From: Helicobacter mustelae
GTDB lineage: Bacteria > Campylobacterota > Campylobacteria > Campylobacterales > Helicobacteraceae
Reading direction: 5' to 3'
DNA: 64,000 nt
Assembly (NCBI RefSeq): GCF_900476215.1
Contig: NZ_LS483446.1
Span: forward strand, 1,512,608 to 1,576,607
Both the position numbers and the translations under genes were made by a program. This document shows positions 27,105 to 36,850 of this stretch, piece after piece (the stretch's first letter is position 1; every line of letters begins with the position of its first letter). The notes below the pieces were generated by a model. It did no database searches. It saw only the letters and a program-made list of their open reading frames with translations, and was not told the DNA's origin.

Positions 27105-27416
27105 TTAGAACAGCGCCTTAATGGCATTTTCAATCACCAAGCGATTGCCCGGCTCTATGAGTCGCTCTCCTACCTCCACTCCATTTTTAAAAAAAAGCAA
27201 TGTGGGAATTCTTCTGATGTTGAGAGTTTCTTTTAGAGATTCTGCATCATCAAAATTCACCTTATAGAACTTCACTTTCCCCTCATATTCCTTGGATAAT
27301 GCCTGCATGATGGGCTCAATCCTCACACAATCAGGGCACCAAGAAGCACCAAATTCCACTACCACCAACCCCTCTTTTGTGACTTGTCCATATTCTTTTT
27401 CTGTGATATTTTGCAT
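27105..27416 (-). CDS. Thioredoxin-like protein with a CPDC active site
   Basis: A 103-residue thioredoxin fold. The active site reads WCPDC rather than WCGPC, and the cis-Pro loop (RRIPTLLFF) is present. The changed dipeptide should alter redox potential, so a specialised reductase or bacillithiol-independent role is possible. H. pylori Trx2-type proteins also have WCPDC. The ATG at 27416 has AAGGAG 5 bases upstream and is preferred over a GTG two codons earlier. Confidence 0.9.
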   Translation of the reverse strand: MQNITEKEYGQVTKEGLVVVEFGASWCPDCVRIEPIMQALSKEYEGKVKFYKVNFDDAESLKETLNIRRIPTLLFFKNGVEVGERLIEPGNRLVIENAIKALF

Positions 27417-27462
27417 GTTCACTCCTTGTCTTTAAAGATAGGGGAGTATAACATCTTTTTAT

Positions 27463-28491
27463 TTATGCAAAGATCTTCACAAGCAAAAAGCCAAGCACCA
27501 GCAGGGTTCCAAATAAAATTGCCCCCAAGAGAAATGCCCTCCCCCCAGAGCTTAGGAATTTTTTGAGATCAATCTGCAATCCCAGCGCACTCATTGCAAA
27601 CACCAAGGAGATGCTACAAAGAAGGCGCAGGATATACGTGCTTTTTTCTATCAAATCCTGAGAGAGGAAGGGGCCAATCAAAGGATCGATAAAGGAATTG
27701 ATTACCACCATCAAAAGAAACAAAAAAGCAAACCAAGGGATGGGGAACTGACGCCTTACTCCTTCTTTTGGATTTTTTGCCGTGAGATAGGGGATGATCA
27801 ACAAAAGTGGAACGAGCAAAATTACACGAATCATTTTTACTGTGATGGCAGCAACACTTGCATCTAGACCAATGCTCCCTGCTGCCCCCACAACATTTGC
27901 CACCTCATGAAGTGTCGCACCAATATAAACCCCCATCTGCGTCTGACTAAAAGAATCGTGCAAAAAAAACACATAAAAAAGCGGATACAAAAACATCGAC
28001 AATAATCCAAAAAACACCACCGTCCCCACTGCGATGATCCCCTTGTAGGGCTCAGACTTGATGGAAGATTCTAGCGCAAGCACAGCAGCCGCTCCACAAA
28101 TCGCACTCCCCCCACTCACAAGCATGGCGACATCTTTGTCTAATTTCAAAAATTTCACCCCAACATAGCTGCCCAGTGCAAAAATCCCCACCACCACACA
28201 AAGTGCGATCAAAAAGCCACTCCATCCAATGCCACTGATTTGATCCAATGTGACATTGAAGCCATAAAGCACAATACCAAAGCGCAAAAGCTTCTTGGCA
28301 CTAAAATTTATGCCAGCTTCTAGATAGTCTTTCTTCCTACGAAAGAGCGGAGAGAGCAATGCTCCCATAATCACGCCTATAAGAAGCGCGGAGATGGGGA
28401 TTCTTCGCGCAAAAAGCAGACCTTCAAGATAAAAAGACACAAGGACAATTACCCCAACAAATAAAATCCCATAAATGAGGCTAGTGCGCAT
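27463..28491 (-). CDS. YeiH/UPF0324-family membrane protein (putative sulfate-type anion exporter)
   Basis: A 342-residue protein with about ten hydrophobic helices. Family features include GLLFARRIPISALLIGVIMG near the N-terminus, SGGSAICGAAAV mid-protein and GATLHEVANVVGAAGSIG. Members have been linked to sulfite/sulfate or taurine-derived anion export, but function is poorly established. Its start overlaps the hotdog-protein gene by 11 bases. Confidence 0.85.
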   Translation of the reverse strand: MRTSLIYGILFVGVIVLVSFYLEGLLFARRIPISALLIGVIMGALLSPLFRRKKDYLEAGINFSAKKLLRFGIVLYGFNVTLDQISGIGWSGFLIALCVVVGIFALGSYVGVKFLKLDKDVAMLVSGGSAICGAAAVLALESSIKSEPYKGIIAVGTVVFFGLLSMFLYPLFYVFFLHDSFSQTQMGVYIGATLHEVANVVGAAGSIGLDASVAAITVKMIRVILLVPLLLIIPYLTAKNPKEGVRRQFPIPWFAFLFLLMVVINSFIDPLIGPFLSQDLIEKSTYILRLLCSISLVFAMSALGLQIDLKKFLSSGGRAFLLGAILFGTLLVLGFLLVKIFA

Positions 28492-28942
28492 TTCCCTCTT
28501 CTTTTAGCTTAAGTTTGAATAATTTTTTGTCAAAAATTGCGATGTAAAACATTCCCTCAAACACCTTGATATCCAGCAAAAACCCCTCGACTTTTACCTC
28601 ACATTTTTTGATTCCACTTTGCAGCGTTGTGGCTTGAAATAAAATCTCATGCCCGATTTCAATAGGAGCTAGAAACTTGACATCTGAGCCAATGATGATG
28701 CTATTACGCTTATTGATTGCACAAAGTGCGGCATAAGAAGCGCTATTGAAAATAAAGCCTGCGTGTATGGATTTTTCTCCATCAGTTGTCATGATGGATG
28801 AGGCGCTAAAAACCACCTGTGCGCTTCCTTCTTTGATGCTCACAAGCTCGCCGCACAGATCCACATTGATGGCATTGCAGATGAGGAGCTTATCTTTTGG
28901 CTTGATTAGCGAGGAGGTTTGTTCAAAGTCTTGTTCTTGCAT
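28481..28942 (-). CDS. Hotdog-fold thioesterase-like protein (HP0420-like)
   Basis: A 153-residue protein. IHAGFIFNSASYAALCAINKRNSIIIGSDVKFLAPIEIGHEILFQA (about residues 61-106, shown here only as a landmark region) has the helix-then-strand pattern of a hotdog domain. The role may be acyl-CoA thioesterase or acyl-binding sensor (FapR-like without a DNA-binding part); the catalytic Asp/Glu is not obvious. Corresponds in position to H. pylori HP0420, next to cmoB, and overlaps cmoB by 20 bases. Confidence 0.7.
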   Translation of the reverse strand: MQEQDFEQTSSLIKPKDKLLICNAINVDLCGELVSIKEGSAQVVFSASSIMTTDGEKSIHAGFIFNSASYAALCAINKRNSIIIGSDVKFLAPIEIGHEILFQATTLQSGIKKCEVKVEGFLLDIKVFEGMFYIAIFDKKLFKLKLKEEGNAH

Positions 28943-29813
28943 TTTTCATCCTTTTGAATTTGAAATATGCTCTTTTTGGCAGAGGGTAACCCTCAATCGT
29001 TTGCCCTTTTTGCAAATCGACAAAGGAATCTAGACTCAGAGAATCCATCCATTCTGTTTTGCGCTGCTCTTCTAGGGTCGTGGCTTTGATGTTGATGATT
29101 TCTATGAGTTCGAGTTTTGCGCGAAAACACCAGGACAGCAATGCGGGAATAGAGGGAATGAAATACACGTTTTTCATTTTGGCATAGCTTTCTTTAGGGG
29201 TGAGTGCAACCTCTTTATCATCATCAATGATAAGTGTGTCTAAAACCAGCTCACCATCCTCTCTGAGTGCACGTGCAAGCAGCTTGAGGGCAGATATGGG
29301 ATCGCTTCTGTGATAGAGCACACCCAGACAAAAAATTACATCAAATTTTTTCTCATAAAAACGCAAATCCTCCACCCCCAGGAGTTGAAAAACAATTGGA
29401 GTCTGCAAAAAGTGATTGAGGAAGCAAAATTGTGCATAAAAAATTTCCCCAGGATCAAAGCCCATGAGGGATTTTGGATTGTGTTTGAGCATTTCCCATA
29501 AATAATAGCCATTATTACAGCCAATGTCTGCGACATCTTTTTGCTCTAGATTTACATGAGGGGCAATTTGCTCCCACTTCATGAAGCTGCGCCACTCACT
29601 ATCAATAAACAAGTCTCCCAAATAAAATGGCCCCTTACGCCATGGCAAAAGAGCTCTAGCAAGATTTGTGATTGTTTCTTGATCTTTTTGGCAGAGCTCT
29701 GGCAGATTGATGTGCACTCCATTTTCACAGTGATAGGGGCAGGGATTGGAAAGCTTTGGCAATGTGGAGATTTTTTCAAAAAGCTCTTTGATTTTTGGAT
29801 TTTTAAAATTCAT
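28923..29813 (-). CDS. cmoB: tRNA U34 carboxymethyltransferase
   Basis: About 296 residues. It converts 5-hydroxyuridine in tRNA to 5-carboxymethoxyuridine using carboxy-SAM, expanding wobble reading. VADIGCNNGYYLWEML (SAM loop), GFDPGEIFYAQFCFL, FDVIFCLGVLYHRSDPI and KNVYFIPSIPAL are strongly CmoB-like, and the order HP0420-like/cmoB/HP0418-like/metG matches H. pylori. Start uncertain: the ATG at 29813 overlaps the previous gene by 11 bases and lacks a good ribosome site; other ATGs lie further upstream in the same frame (29843). Confidence 0.9.
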   Translation of the reverse strand: MNFKNPKIKELFEKISTLPKLSNPCPYHCENGVHINLPELCQKDQETITNLARALLPWRKGPFYLGDLFIDSEWRSFMKWEQIAPHVNLEQKDVADIGCNNGYYLWEMLKHNPKSLMGFDPGEIFYAQFCFLNHFLQTPIVFQLLGVEDLRFYEKKFDVIFCLGVLYHRSDPISALKLLARALREDGELVLDTLIIDDDKEVALTPKESYAKMKNVYFIPSIPALLSWCFRAKLELIEIINIKATTLEEQRKTEWMDSLSLDSFVDLQKGQTIEGYPLPKRAYFKFKRMKNARTRL

Positions 29814-30810
29814 CAAAAAGACTTGCCATGATTTTTGGTGCATGGGATTGCAGTAAATGCGTGAGATCTTCATTTTTGATTCCAAAAACCAATCCAAAAT
29901 GAAAATTCTCCTGCTGGAAGAAGGAATATAAATCTTCTTTGTCGCCATAAAAAAGAGCGGGAAAGGGGAGCTCTTCTGCACAATCCTTGGGGAGAAATGT
30001 CATAATCCTACCCCATTTTCCATTGAGCGCAATGTATTTGAGATACTTTTTGAAATCTTGTAGCTCCTCTTGGGCGATGAGGACCTTATTGCTTTTGCCA
30101 TAATCTACAAGCCTTGGGGTAGAATCAATGAAGTTGGGCTTAATGGCAGCTAGCTCTTTGAGCGCAGATAAATCATATTGGATTTGATAATTCTCGCATA
30201 AATACAAAACCGCGCACAGATCCTGTGCAAACAAAACAGGGAGATTGATATGATAATGCAAAAATTTATAATAAAAACGCAGATCAAACAAGGTCGCCAC
30301 CCGAATATCTAGCAAGGATTCCTGTGGCACGATGCTTGGAGTGGAGTCTAGAATGTATTGCAGGGGTTTTTTCTGAGAAAATAAAATAGCCTTATAGAGA
30401 TTTTCTTCACAAAACAAAAGGCTGACGATCTCCTCTAAATTCTCATCATAAATGAGCACATTGGCATCCGTGCAAATTTGTTTGAAAATAGCAAATTCAA
30501 GATCCTTGAGGCAGAAGGCCTCGATTTTTTTGCTTAGCAGGAAATAACGCAAAAGCCTTGAGATCGCTTCTTCTATGTTTTTTACCTCAATCCAAGCAAT
30601 CTCAACATCATTGATTAATACGCTTTGGTCATACACGATACCATAAGCACCCATGGCAATGGCTGCATCAATCTCTTGTATATTTTTGGCAAAAAACAAA
30701 TCTCCTTTTTTGAGAGCATTTAGCGCAAAAGAAATTCCACTAAATGCATCTATGGCGGGGGCATTGTGCAGTTTCCCCTGCATCAATTCAATCATTTGAT
30801 TCAATCTCAC
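29803..30810 (-). CDS. MurF/MurE N-terminal-domain-like protein lacking an ATP-binding domain
   Basis: A 335-residue protein. The first ~90 residues (DAFSGISFALNALKKGDLFFA, AIAMGAYGIVYD) look like the UDP-substrate-binding N-terminal domain of Mur ligases. No GKTTT-type ATP loop follows, and the remaining 240 residues are unrecognised. It holds the place of H. pylori HP0418, between cmoB and metG, overlapping both. A non-catalytic peptidoglycan-precursor-binding role is conceivable but unsupported. Confidence 0.65.
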   Translation of the reverse strand: MRLNQMIELMQGKLHNAPAIDAFSGISFALNALKKGDLFFAKNIQEIDAAIAMGAYGIVYDQSVLINDVEIAWIEVKNIEEAISRLLRYFLLSKKIEAFCLKDLEFAIFKQICTDANVLIYDENLEEIVSLLFCEENLYKAILFSQKKPLQYILDSTPSIVPQESLLDIRVATLFDLRFYYKFLHYHINLPVLFAQDLCAVLYLCENYQIQYDLSALKELAAIKPNFIDSTPRLVDYGKSNKVLIAQEELQDFKKYLKYIALNGKWGRIMTFLPKDCAEELPFPALFYGDKEDLYSFFQQENFHFGLVFGIKNEDLTHLLQSHAPKIMASLFDEF

Positions 30811-32729
30811 TAGCTTACCTTGCTACCATTTTGCTTTGTTTTATCCACCTTGAGAAGTCCTAGCCCCTCCAAATCCCTGACTGCAAGGATCATTCCCTCT
30901 GAAATCTCTCCCATGATTTTTGCGGGCTTGAGATTGGCAATCACACAAACTTGCTGATTTTTAAGACTCTCTGGAGTATAGAACTCTGCAATTCCTGAAA
31001 GTATACATCTAGGGCGCTCCTCTCCCAAATCCACTGATAACCTTAAGAGCTTCTTGCTTTTTGGGAGTGCCACTGCCTCCAAAACAGTCCCCACCCTAAT
31101 GTCTAATTTGGAAAAATCCTCGATGCCCACAAGCCTATCGGTACTTAGGGCCTTGAGGGATGCATGCACTTTTGATGCCTTTGGCGCAATGGCTGCATCA
31201 TGCTGGGATTGCACTTCTTTGCTCTCCTCAATTTTTGGGAAGAGTGCTTCTATTTTTTTTAGCCTTAGATCTGCTTCCCAGTGGCGCTTTGTAATGTATT
31301 TGGCATAATTTGCAGCCGTGGCCTCAATTCCAAATACACTTAGGATTTTTTGTGCAGTCTCTGGCATGATGGGATAGAGACACAATGCCCCTTTGATCAA
31401 AATATTTCCAATTACAAGCAAGAGGGAGGCTGTGGCTTTAATCTGTCCTTGTTTCATAAGATTCCAGGGCTCATATTTGGGGATCAGGGAGTTTGCAAGT
31501 GTAAAAATTTTCCACAATTCCTCCAGATAAGAAGAGGGCTGAATTTCATTCATGAGGGGCTCTAACCTTGCTAGGATCTGCTCGATTTGCTTTTTTTCTT
31601 CATACAAAGAAAACTCGCCACTCAAATGCAGTGCAAAATATTTTTCTGCCATCCCTAGCGTGCGGCTAAGAAGATTCCCCAAATCATTGGCAAGGTCGGT
31701 GTTAATCCGCTGTGCCAGGGATTTTTTTGCAAAATTCCCATCATTTCCAAAGCTCACCTCACGCAACAAAAAATAGCGCAGATGCTCAATCCCATAATCC
31801 TCCCCAACCTCTTTAGGATTGACAACATTGCCCAGGCTTTTGCTCATTTTTTTACCCTCAATCAACCACCATCCATGTGCGCAGATGACCTTGGGCAAGG
31901 GCAGCTCTAGACTCATCAAAAACGCAGGCCAATAGATGGCATGGAAGCGCAAAATATCCTTGCCAACAATTTGGATGGCATTCTCCCAAAAATCCTTTTG
32001 AAAATTTGCATCGGGATATCCAAGCGCAGTGATGTAATTCAAAAGCGCATCCAACCAAACATAGATAATGTGCCTTGGCTCTTGCAAATCTTTGGGAAGC
32101 GGGATGCCCCATGCAAAACTCGTGCGCGTGATGGAGAGATCATTAAGGCCATTTTTTACAAAATTGATGACTTCATTTTTTCGAAACCTTGGGAAGATGC
32201 AATCACTTTTTTCATACCATTGAAGCAATTTATCCTGATACTTGCTAAGTGCAAAAAAATAGCTCTCCTCTTTGATGAGATTTGTGTTTCTACCACAATC
32301 AGGACATTTTCCATCTAGAAGCTGTGAAGGAGCGAAAAAACTTTCACAACTAATGCAATAATTTCCCTCATACTCGCCCTTATAAATATCCCCCTTTTGA
32401 TACATCTTGGAAAATGCCTCCTGCACCCCCTTGATGTGGCTAGCATCTGTGGTGCGCACAAAATGATCATAATCAATGCCAAAATAATCCCAGAGATTGC
32501 GAAATTCCTGGCTGATTTGATCAGCATAGGCCTTGGGGGTTTGGTGCTTTTTTTGTGCAGATTGCTCGATCTTTTGTCCATGCTCATCTGTGCCAGTGAG
32601 CAAAAATGTCTCTTCTCCCAAGAGGGTGTAGTACTTTTTGAGCATATCCGCCAAAATATTTGTATAAGCATGCCCAATATGAGGAACATCATTGACATAA
32701 TAAATGGGCGTAGTGATGAATTTTTTCAT
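30810..32729 (-). CDS. metG: Methionyl-tRNA synthetase
   Basis: A 639-residue class I synthetase charging tRNA-Met. HIGH (HIGHAYTN, about residues 19-26), a zinc knuckle (CISCESFF...CPDCG), KMSKS (KKMSKSLGN) and an anticodon-binding helical domain are present. A C-terminal EMAPII/Arc1p-like tRNA-binding domain (about 535-639, DIRVGTVLEA, VDLGEERPRCILSGI) promotes dimerisation. Overlaps the MurF-like gene by one base. Confidence 0.97.
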   Translation of the reverse strand: MKKFITTPIYYVNDVPHIGHAYTNILADMLKKYYTLLGEETFLLTGTDEHGQKIEQSAQKKHQTPKAYADQISQEFRNLWDYFGIDYDHFVRTTDASHIKGVQEAFSKMYQKGDIYKGEYEGNYCISCESFFAPSQLLDGKCPDCGRNTNLIKEESYFFALSKYQDKLLQWYEKSDCIFPRFRKNEVINFVKNGLNDLSITRTSFAWGIPLPKDLQEPRHIIYVWLDALLNYITALGYPDANFQKDFWENAIQIVGKDILRFHAIYWPAFLMSLELPLPKVICAHGWWLIEGKKMSKSLGNVVNPKEVGEDYGIEHLRYFLLREVSFGNDGNFAKKSLAQRINTDLANDLGNLLSRTLGMAEKYFALHLSGEFSLYEEKKQIEQILARLEPLMNEIQPSSYLEELWKIFTLANSLIPKYEPWNLMKQGQIKATASLLLVIGNILIKGALCLYPIMPETAQKILSVFGIEATAANYAKYITKRHWEADLRLKKIEALFPKIEESKEVQSQHDAAIAPKASKVHASLKALSTDRLVGIEDFSKLDIRVGTVLEAVALPKSKKLLRLSVDLGEERPRCILSGIAEFYTPESLKNQQVCVIANLKPAKIMGEISEGMILAVRDLEGLGLLKVDKTKQNGSKVS

Positions 32730-32787
32730 GGATTTTTTCCCTCGGGTTTTTGGGAAAGATTATACAAAAATCTTATTGGAAATTTGC

Positions 32788-34614
32788 TTAAACATAGCGC
32801 AGGACCCTCTTTCCCTCCTGGTTTTTGATGTCTTGAAATTGATCAAAATAATCCAAATAAGCAATCAAATATTTTCTACTAATCCCCCATTCTTTTTTCA
32901 AGATTGCCAGATCCAAAAAATGATATTTCTCTAACAAATCGCGCATTTCTTTGAGGATGTGATTTAGCGTGATCGTAGGCAAAAATACATTCTTCTCTAA
33001 ACGTGTGATTTTTTGTGCTTTGCAGAGTTTTTTGAGTGCATATGCGCCAATGCTAGGGTCAATATCTAGCAATGCATAGAGATGACTAGGAGCCTTTGGG
33101 GTTTTGCCACAACTTAGCAAATTTTCATAAAGCTTCTCTCTAACATAGCTTTGCAAATCCTTGATGGAATTATTTTTTGAGACAAATAGGCCCTTGTTCT
33201 TGGAAATCTCTTGATTTTTGCATAAATCTTGCAGGGCAGATTCTAGGATCAAAGGGGATGCCCAGGGAATCTTGCTAGAAAGCGATTTGCTAGAGAGGAG
33301 TGCGAAGGGATTTTTTGCATAAATCTTGCGCACAAGAGAGGCAATCTCTCCTAGAGCTTCTTGATGATAGAGTATGAGATTTTTGCTATCTAGCACGCTA
33401 TTTGGAACAAGTGCAGCGATTTTTAAAGCCTCTTCTTGAGTAAGACAGAAGCGCTGTGAAGCACAAATAAGCCCAAATCCCCTCTTGTGTGCAAGCAAGA
33501 TCCTGCCAAAACTCTCTACAAAATTTTTTGATAGGAGAGAGTGTAGCAAGGGAATTTTTTGGGATTTTTTGATGGGGTCTGTGATGGGACACAAAATCCT
33601 TCCTCCGGCAATATTTTTCTCTTCATCCCTCAAGACAAAGCGCTCCCCAAAGATGCTATAGATTTTTTTATCCGTTTGCAATGTGGCAAAGATCTGCCCC
33701 TGCTCCCTCTGCAAGACTAGGATTTTTGCATGGCAGCACTTTGTCCCGATATAAAATTGCACCTTGAGATTGTGCAAATCTTGCTTCACCAATGGATAAA
33801 GCACCACATCGATGCGATCAAACCCCCTCATAAAACCCCTTTGGGTTAGAAGATAGCCGCGTTTAAGCTTCTTGCTAGGAATATTTGCGAGATTGATGCC
33901 AACACGGTGAGAAAAAGAAGCGTGAGAGAGATTTTTGTGATGCATTTGCAAGGAACGCACCTGTAATTCTCTTTGGAGCTCACAGACAAAGACTTTTTGA
34001 CCAACTTCAATCCCTCCACTTACTACACCGCCACTCACCACGCTGCCAACACCCGGGAGAGAAAAGCTGCGATCTATGTAGTAGCGAAAAAAATGCGCGG
34101 GGGTTTTTTGAGGCTTATGGATGGAATCTAACACATTTAAGAGTTCAAGCCTTAGCTTTGGCTCATAGATGCTAAAACTAAGAATGGCCTCTAGAGAAAT
34201 GTTACTAAAGCGCGCAAAGAGATCTAGAACCTGAGATCTAAGGGCTAGATTTTGGGGGAGATCTACCTTGGTGATGACGCAAATGGCTTTTTGGATGCCC
34301 AAAAAATTGGCAATCTCTAGATGCTCGATGCTTTGGGGCATGATGCCATCATCACTCGCGATCACAAGAAGCAATACATCGATGCCAAATGCCCCAGCAA
34401 TCATGTTTTTCACTAACTTATGATGTCCTGGCACATCAATCAATGTTATGGTACGGCTAGGAGTCCTTAGGTGAGAAAAGCTAATATCCAGAGTAATCCC
34501 CCGCTCTTTTTCCTGCGGGCTCTCATCTCCATCAAAACCATTGAGCGCCTTGATGAGAGAAGTTTTGCCATGGTCGATATGACCCGCTAACCCCACAATG
34601 ATGTCATTATCCAT
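32788..34614 (-). CDS. selB: Selenocysteine-specific translation elongation factor
   Basis: A 608-residue GTPase that brings selenocysteyl-tRNA to UGA codons with a SECIS hairpin. G1 GLAGHIDHGKTSL, G3 DVPGHHKLVKNM and G4 TKVDL are intact. EF-Tu-like domains 2-3 follow, and the C-terminal ~250 residues fold as winged helices that bind the mRNA hairpin. No selA, selD or selenoprotein gene is in the window. Its start overlaps the nspC end by 8 bases. Confidence 0.94.
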   Translation of the reverse strand: MDNDIIVGLAGHIDHGKTSLIKALNGFDGDESPQEKERGITLDISFSHLRTPSRTITLIDVPGHHKLVKNMIAGAFGIDVLLLVIASDDGIMPQSIEHLEIANFLGIQKAICVITKVDLPQNLALRSQVLDLFARFSNISLEAILSFSIYEPKLRLELLNVLDSIHKPQKTPAHFFRYYIDRSFSLPGVGSVVSGGVVSGGIEVGQKVFVCELQRELQVRSLQMHHKNLSHASFSHRVGINLANIPSKKLKRGYLLTQRGFMRGFDRIDVVLYPLVKQDLHNLKVQFYIGTKCCHAKILVLQREQGQIFATLQTDKKIYSIFGERFVLRDEEKNIAGGRILCPITDPIKKSQKIPLLHSLLSKNFVESFGRILLAHKRGFGLICASQRFCLTQEEALKIAALVPNSVLDSKNLILYHQEALGEIASLVRKIYAKNPFALLSSKSLSSKIPWASPLILESALQDLCKNQEISKNKGLFVSKNNSIKDLQSYVREKLYENLLSCGKTPKAPSHLYALLDIDPSIGAYALKKLCKAQKITRLEKNVFLPTITLNHILKEMRDLLEKYHFLDLAILKKEWGISRKYLIAYLDYFDQFQDIKNQEGKRVLRYV

Positions 34615-35821
34615 TGCGATTTTTGTAGTCTAAATATCCAAATGTTTTGAGTAACACAAAGCCCTGATTTGTGATTTTGCCAAGGGAAGGCAGCGGGATG
34701 CCATTGAAAGTATTGTTTTTTACGATGGTGTAGTGCATCATGTCTTCAAAAATCACGCGATCCCCACGCTGCAATGCAACATCAAAGCTATAATCCCCAA
34801 TCACATCTCCTGCTAGACAGCTAGGGCCGCCAAAGCGATAGCGATATTTTGCTACATCTTCTCCCTGGTCTTGATGAATGCCCCATCTATTTAGCACGCG
34901 CACCCTTGGGCGATAGGGCATCTCTAAGCAATCTGGCATATGCGCAGTAGCAGAAACATCCAAAATTGCAATATCCATTCCATTGTGAATGAGATCCACC
35001 ACTTCCCCGATCAAAAACCCACTCTCCCAACCAACAGCCTCCCCTGGCTCCAAAAATACCGCGACTTCATTATAGCGCTTGCGAAAATCTTTGATGATGC
35101 CATCTAGGAGTGCGAGGTCATAACCCTTTCGCGTGATGTGATGCCCGCCACCAAAATTGATCCAAGACATTTGAGGGATGTAATCTCCAAAATGCCTTTC
35201 AAAATGCACCAACGTGCGCGCAAGCGCATCAGAATTCTGCTCGCAATGGGTGTGGAAATGCAGGCCGCTGATGCCTTCTAACCCATAGCTCTGCACTCCT
35301 TTTTGGAATTCACTAGGATTGATGCCTAGGCGACTGCCGCTAATGCAAGGATTATAGATGGGGGGAGTGACCTCGCTATAGAGAGGATTGAGGCGCAATC
35401 CCACTTCAATCTCTTGCTTATTTTCTACTCTAAATATCTTATTTTTTTGCTCGATTAGGGGTTTAAATTCCTGCCACTGGGCAAAGGAATTGAAAATGAT
35501 ATGCGTAGCAATTTCTATGAGATCTAGCATTTCTTGATGCTTGTAAGCAGGAGAGAACACACAAACTTCTTTGTTTTTTTCCCTCCCTCCAAACTCCTCT
35601 GCCCCAAGCCTTGCTTCATGAATCCCGCTAGCAGTGGTGCCACTTAGATATTGGGAAATGAGAGAGAAGCTTGGATGGAGGGCGTAGCCCTTAAGCGCGA
35701 GCAAAATCTTTGCACCGCTAGACTTTTGGATGGAATCTAAAATCTCAAGATTGCCAAGTAAAAGCTCTTCTTCTAGCACATAGCAGGGAGAGGGGATATC
35801 CCATAGGATGTCGTGCTGCAT
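34607..35821 (-). CDS. nspC: Carboxynorspermidine/carboxyspermidine decarboxylase
   Basis: A 404-residue PLP alanine-racemase-fold enzyme making (nor)spermidine, the polyamine route of epsilonproteobacteria. The PLP Lys is in ILLALKGYALHPSF (about residues 38-51). HFHTHCEQ, GGGHHITRKGYD and the second-subunit LEPGEAVGW are diagnostic. Overlaps cheV by one base (TAATG), the same pairing as HP0019-HP0020. Confidence 0.95.
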   Translation of the reverse strand: MQHDILWDIPSPCYVLEEELLLGNLEILDSIQKSSGAKILLALKGYALHPSFSLISQYLSGTTASGIHEARLGAEEFGGREKNKEVCVFSPAYKHQEMLDLIEIATHIIFNSFAQWQEFKPLIEQKNKIFRVENKQEIEVGLRLNPLYSEVTPPIYNPCISGSRLGINPSEFQKGVQSYGLEGISGLHFHTHCEQNSDALARTLVHFERHFGDYIPQMSWINFGGGHHITRKGYDLALLDGIIKDFRKRYNEVAVFLEPGEAVGWESGFLIGEVVDLIHNGMDIAILDVSATAHMPDCLEMPYRPRVRVLNRWGIHQDQGEDVAKYRYRFGGPSCLAGDVIGDYSFDVALQRGDRVIFEDMMHYTIVKNNTFNGIPLPSLGKITNQGFVLLKTFGYLDYKNRNG

Positions 35822-36780
35822 TATTTGTTTAGCAATTCTTGAATGGCCTCTTTGATCTCGATGGGATTGGATTTGGATATGAAGCGATCGGCTTTAAGGG
35901 AGAGGGCCATGTATTCATTACTGCTTCCACTCATGGAAGAATTTACAATCACGGGGAGATGTGCGGTGTCTGGATTGTTTTTGACCTGCTTGATGACCTC
36001 AAAGCCGCTGACTTGGGGCATCTCCAAGTCCGTAATGATGAATCCAATCTCATCGAGTTTTGTTTTTTTGTCAAAGAGATAATCCAAGAGCTTCTCGCCA
36101 TTGGTGAAATCTAGATGTTTTAGCTCGAGTTTGTCTAGGATGAATCCCATGGTCTTTAGCACGCTTGGGCTATCATCTGCTAGTAATGCGATCTTTTTGG
36201 TGGGGATTTTTTTCAATTCATTGAGTTCGAGCTGTTTTTCCTCCTCAATCCATGGGAACACATCCACAAGCATTTTTTCGATATCCACGACCTGCACCAA
36301 GCTCCCATCAAAATAGCGCGTATAGCTCACAAGCTTATTGTTATAAGCGCCCCCCGTGATGCTCACGCCCTGCTCAATCTCTGTCCATTTCTTAGACAAG
36401 ATCCTATCTGCTTCAAAAATCCTCACCCCAATTGTCCAATGAGAAAATTCACAAATCATAATGACATCATCCTGGCCGCCTTCTCTGTGGATCCTGTGAT
36501 CTTTTAGACTGCGATTAGGAAAGTTTCCATCATAATGAAACCACTTCCTCATATCCACAAGCGGCAGGGTCATGCCACGAATGGTGATGAGACCCTCTAC
36601 CAGCGCATGCTCTTCGAAACTGATGGTATTGAGACTTCCATTGTATTTGACTACTTCGCGAATTTTAAAGACATTGACTGCATAGAGATCCTTGTCTTTC
36701 TCTAGGCGAAAACAAAGCAATTGCAGCTCGTTATTTTTGTGTAGGGATGTTACCTGATCGACTTGAACTAAGTTTGACAT
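35821..36780 (-). CDS. cheV: Chemotaxis coupling/response-regulator protein CheV
   Basis: A 319-residue fusion of an N-terminal CheW-like domain (about 1-165) and a C-terminal receiver domain (about 190-319) with the phospho-Asp in IITDLEMPQVSG. It couples chemoreceptors to CheA and may act as a phosphate sink. Position next to nspC suggests orthology to H. pylori CheV1. The ATG at 36780 has GAGGCGG upstream; a longer frame adds 13 residues without support. Confidence 0.93.
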   Translation of the reverse strand: MSNLVQVDQVTSLHKNNELQLLCFRLEKDKDLYAVNVFKIREVVKYNGSLNTISFEEHALVEGLITIRGMTLPLVDMRKWFHYDGNFPNRSLKDHRIHREGGQDDVIMICEFSHWTIGVRIFEADRILSKKWTEIEQGVSITGGAYNNKLVSYTRYFDGSLVQVVDIEKMLVDVFPWIEEEKQLELNELKKIPTKKIALLADDSPSVLKTMGFILDKLELKHLDFTNGEKLLDYLFDKKTKLDEIGFIITDLEMPQVSGFEVIKQVKNNPDTAHLPVIVNSSMSGSSNEYMALSLKADRFISKSNPIEIKEAIQELLNK

Positions 36781-36850
36781 AATCCGCCTCTCTTCATCAA
36801 AAAAAGTTTCTGCAATCATATCATTTTTCGTGTAAAAATTTTAAGCCAAA

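Noticed and set aside
32788..34614. selB as evidence for a selenoprotein gene in the window
   Set aside because: No gene here is interrupted by an in-frame UGA with a plausible SECIS. The secretin stop is TAA, which SelB cannot decode.
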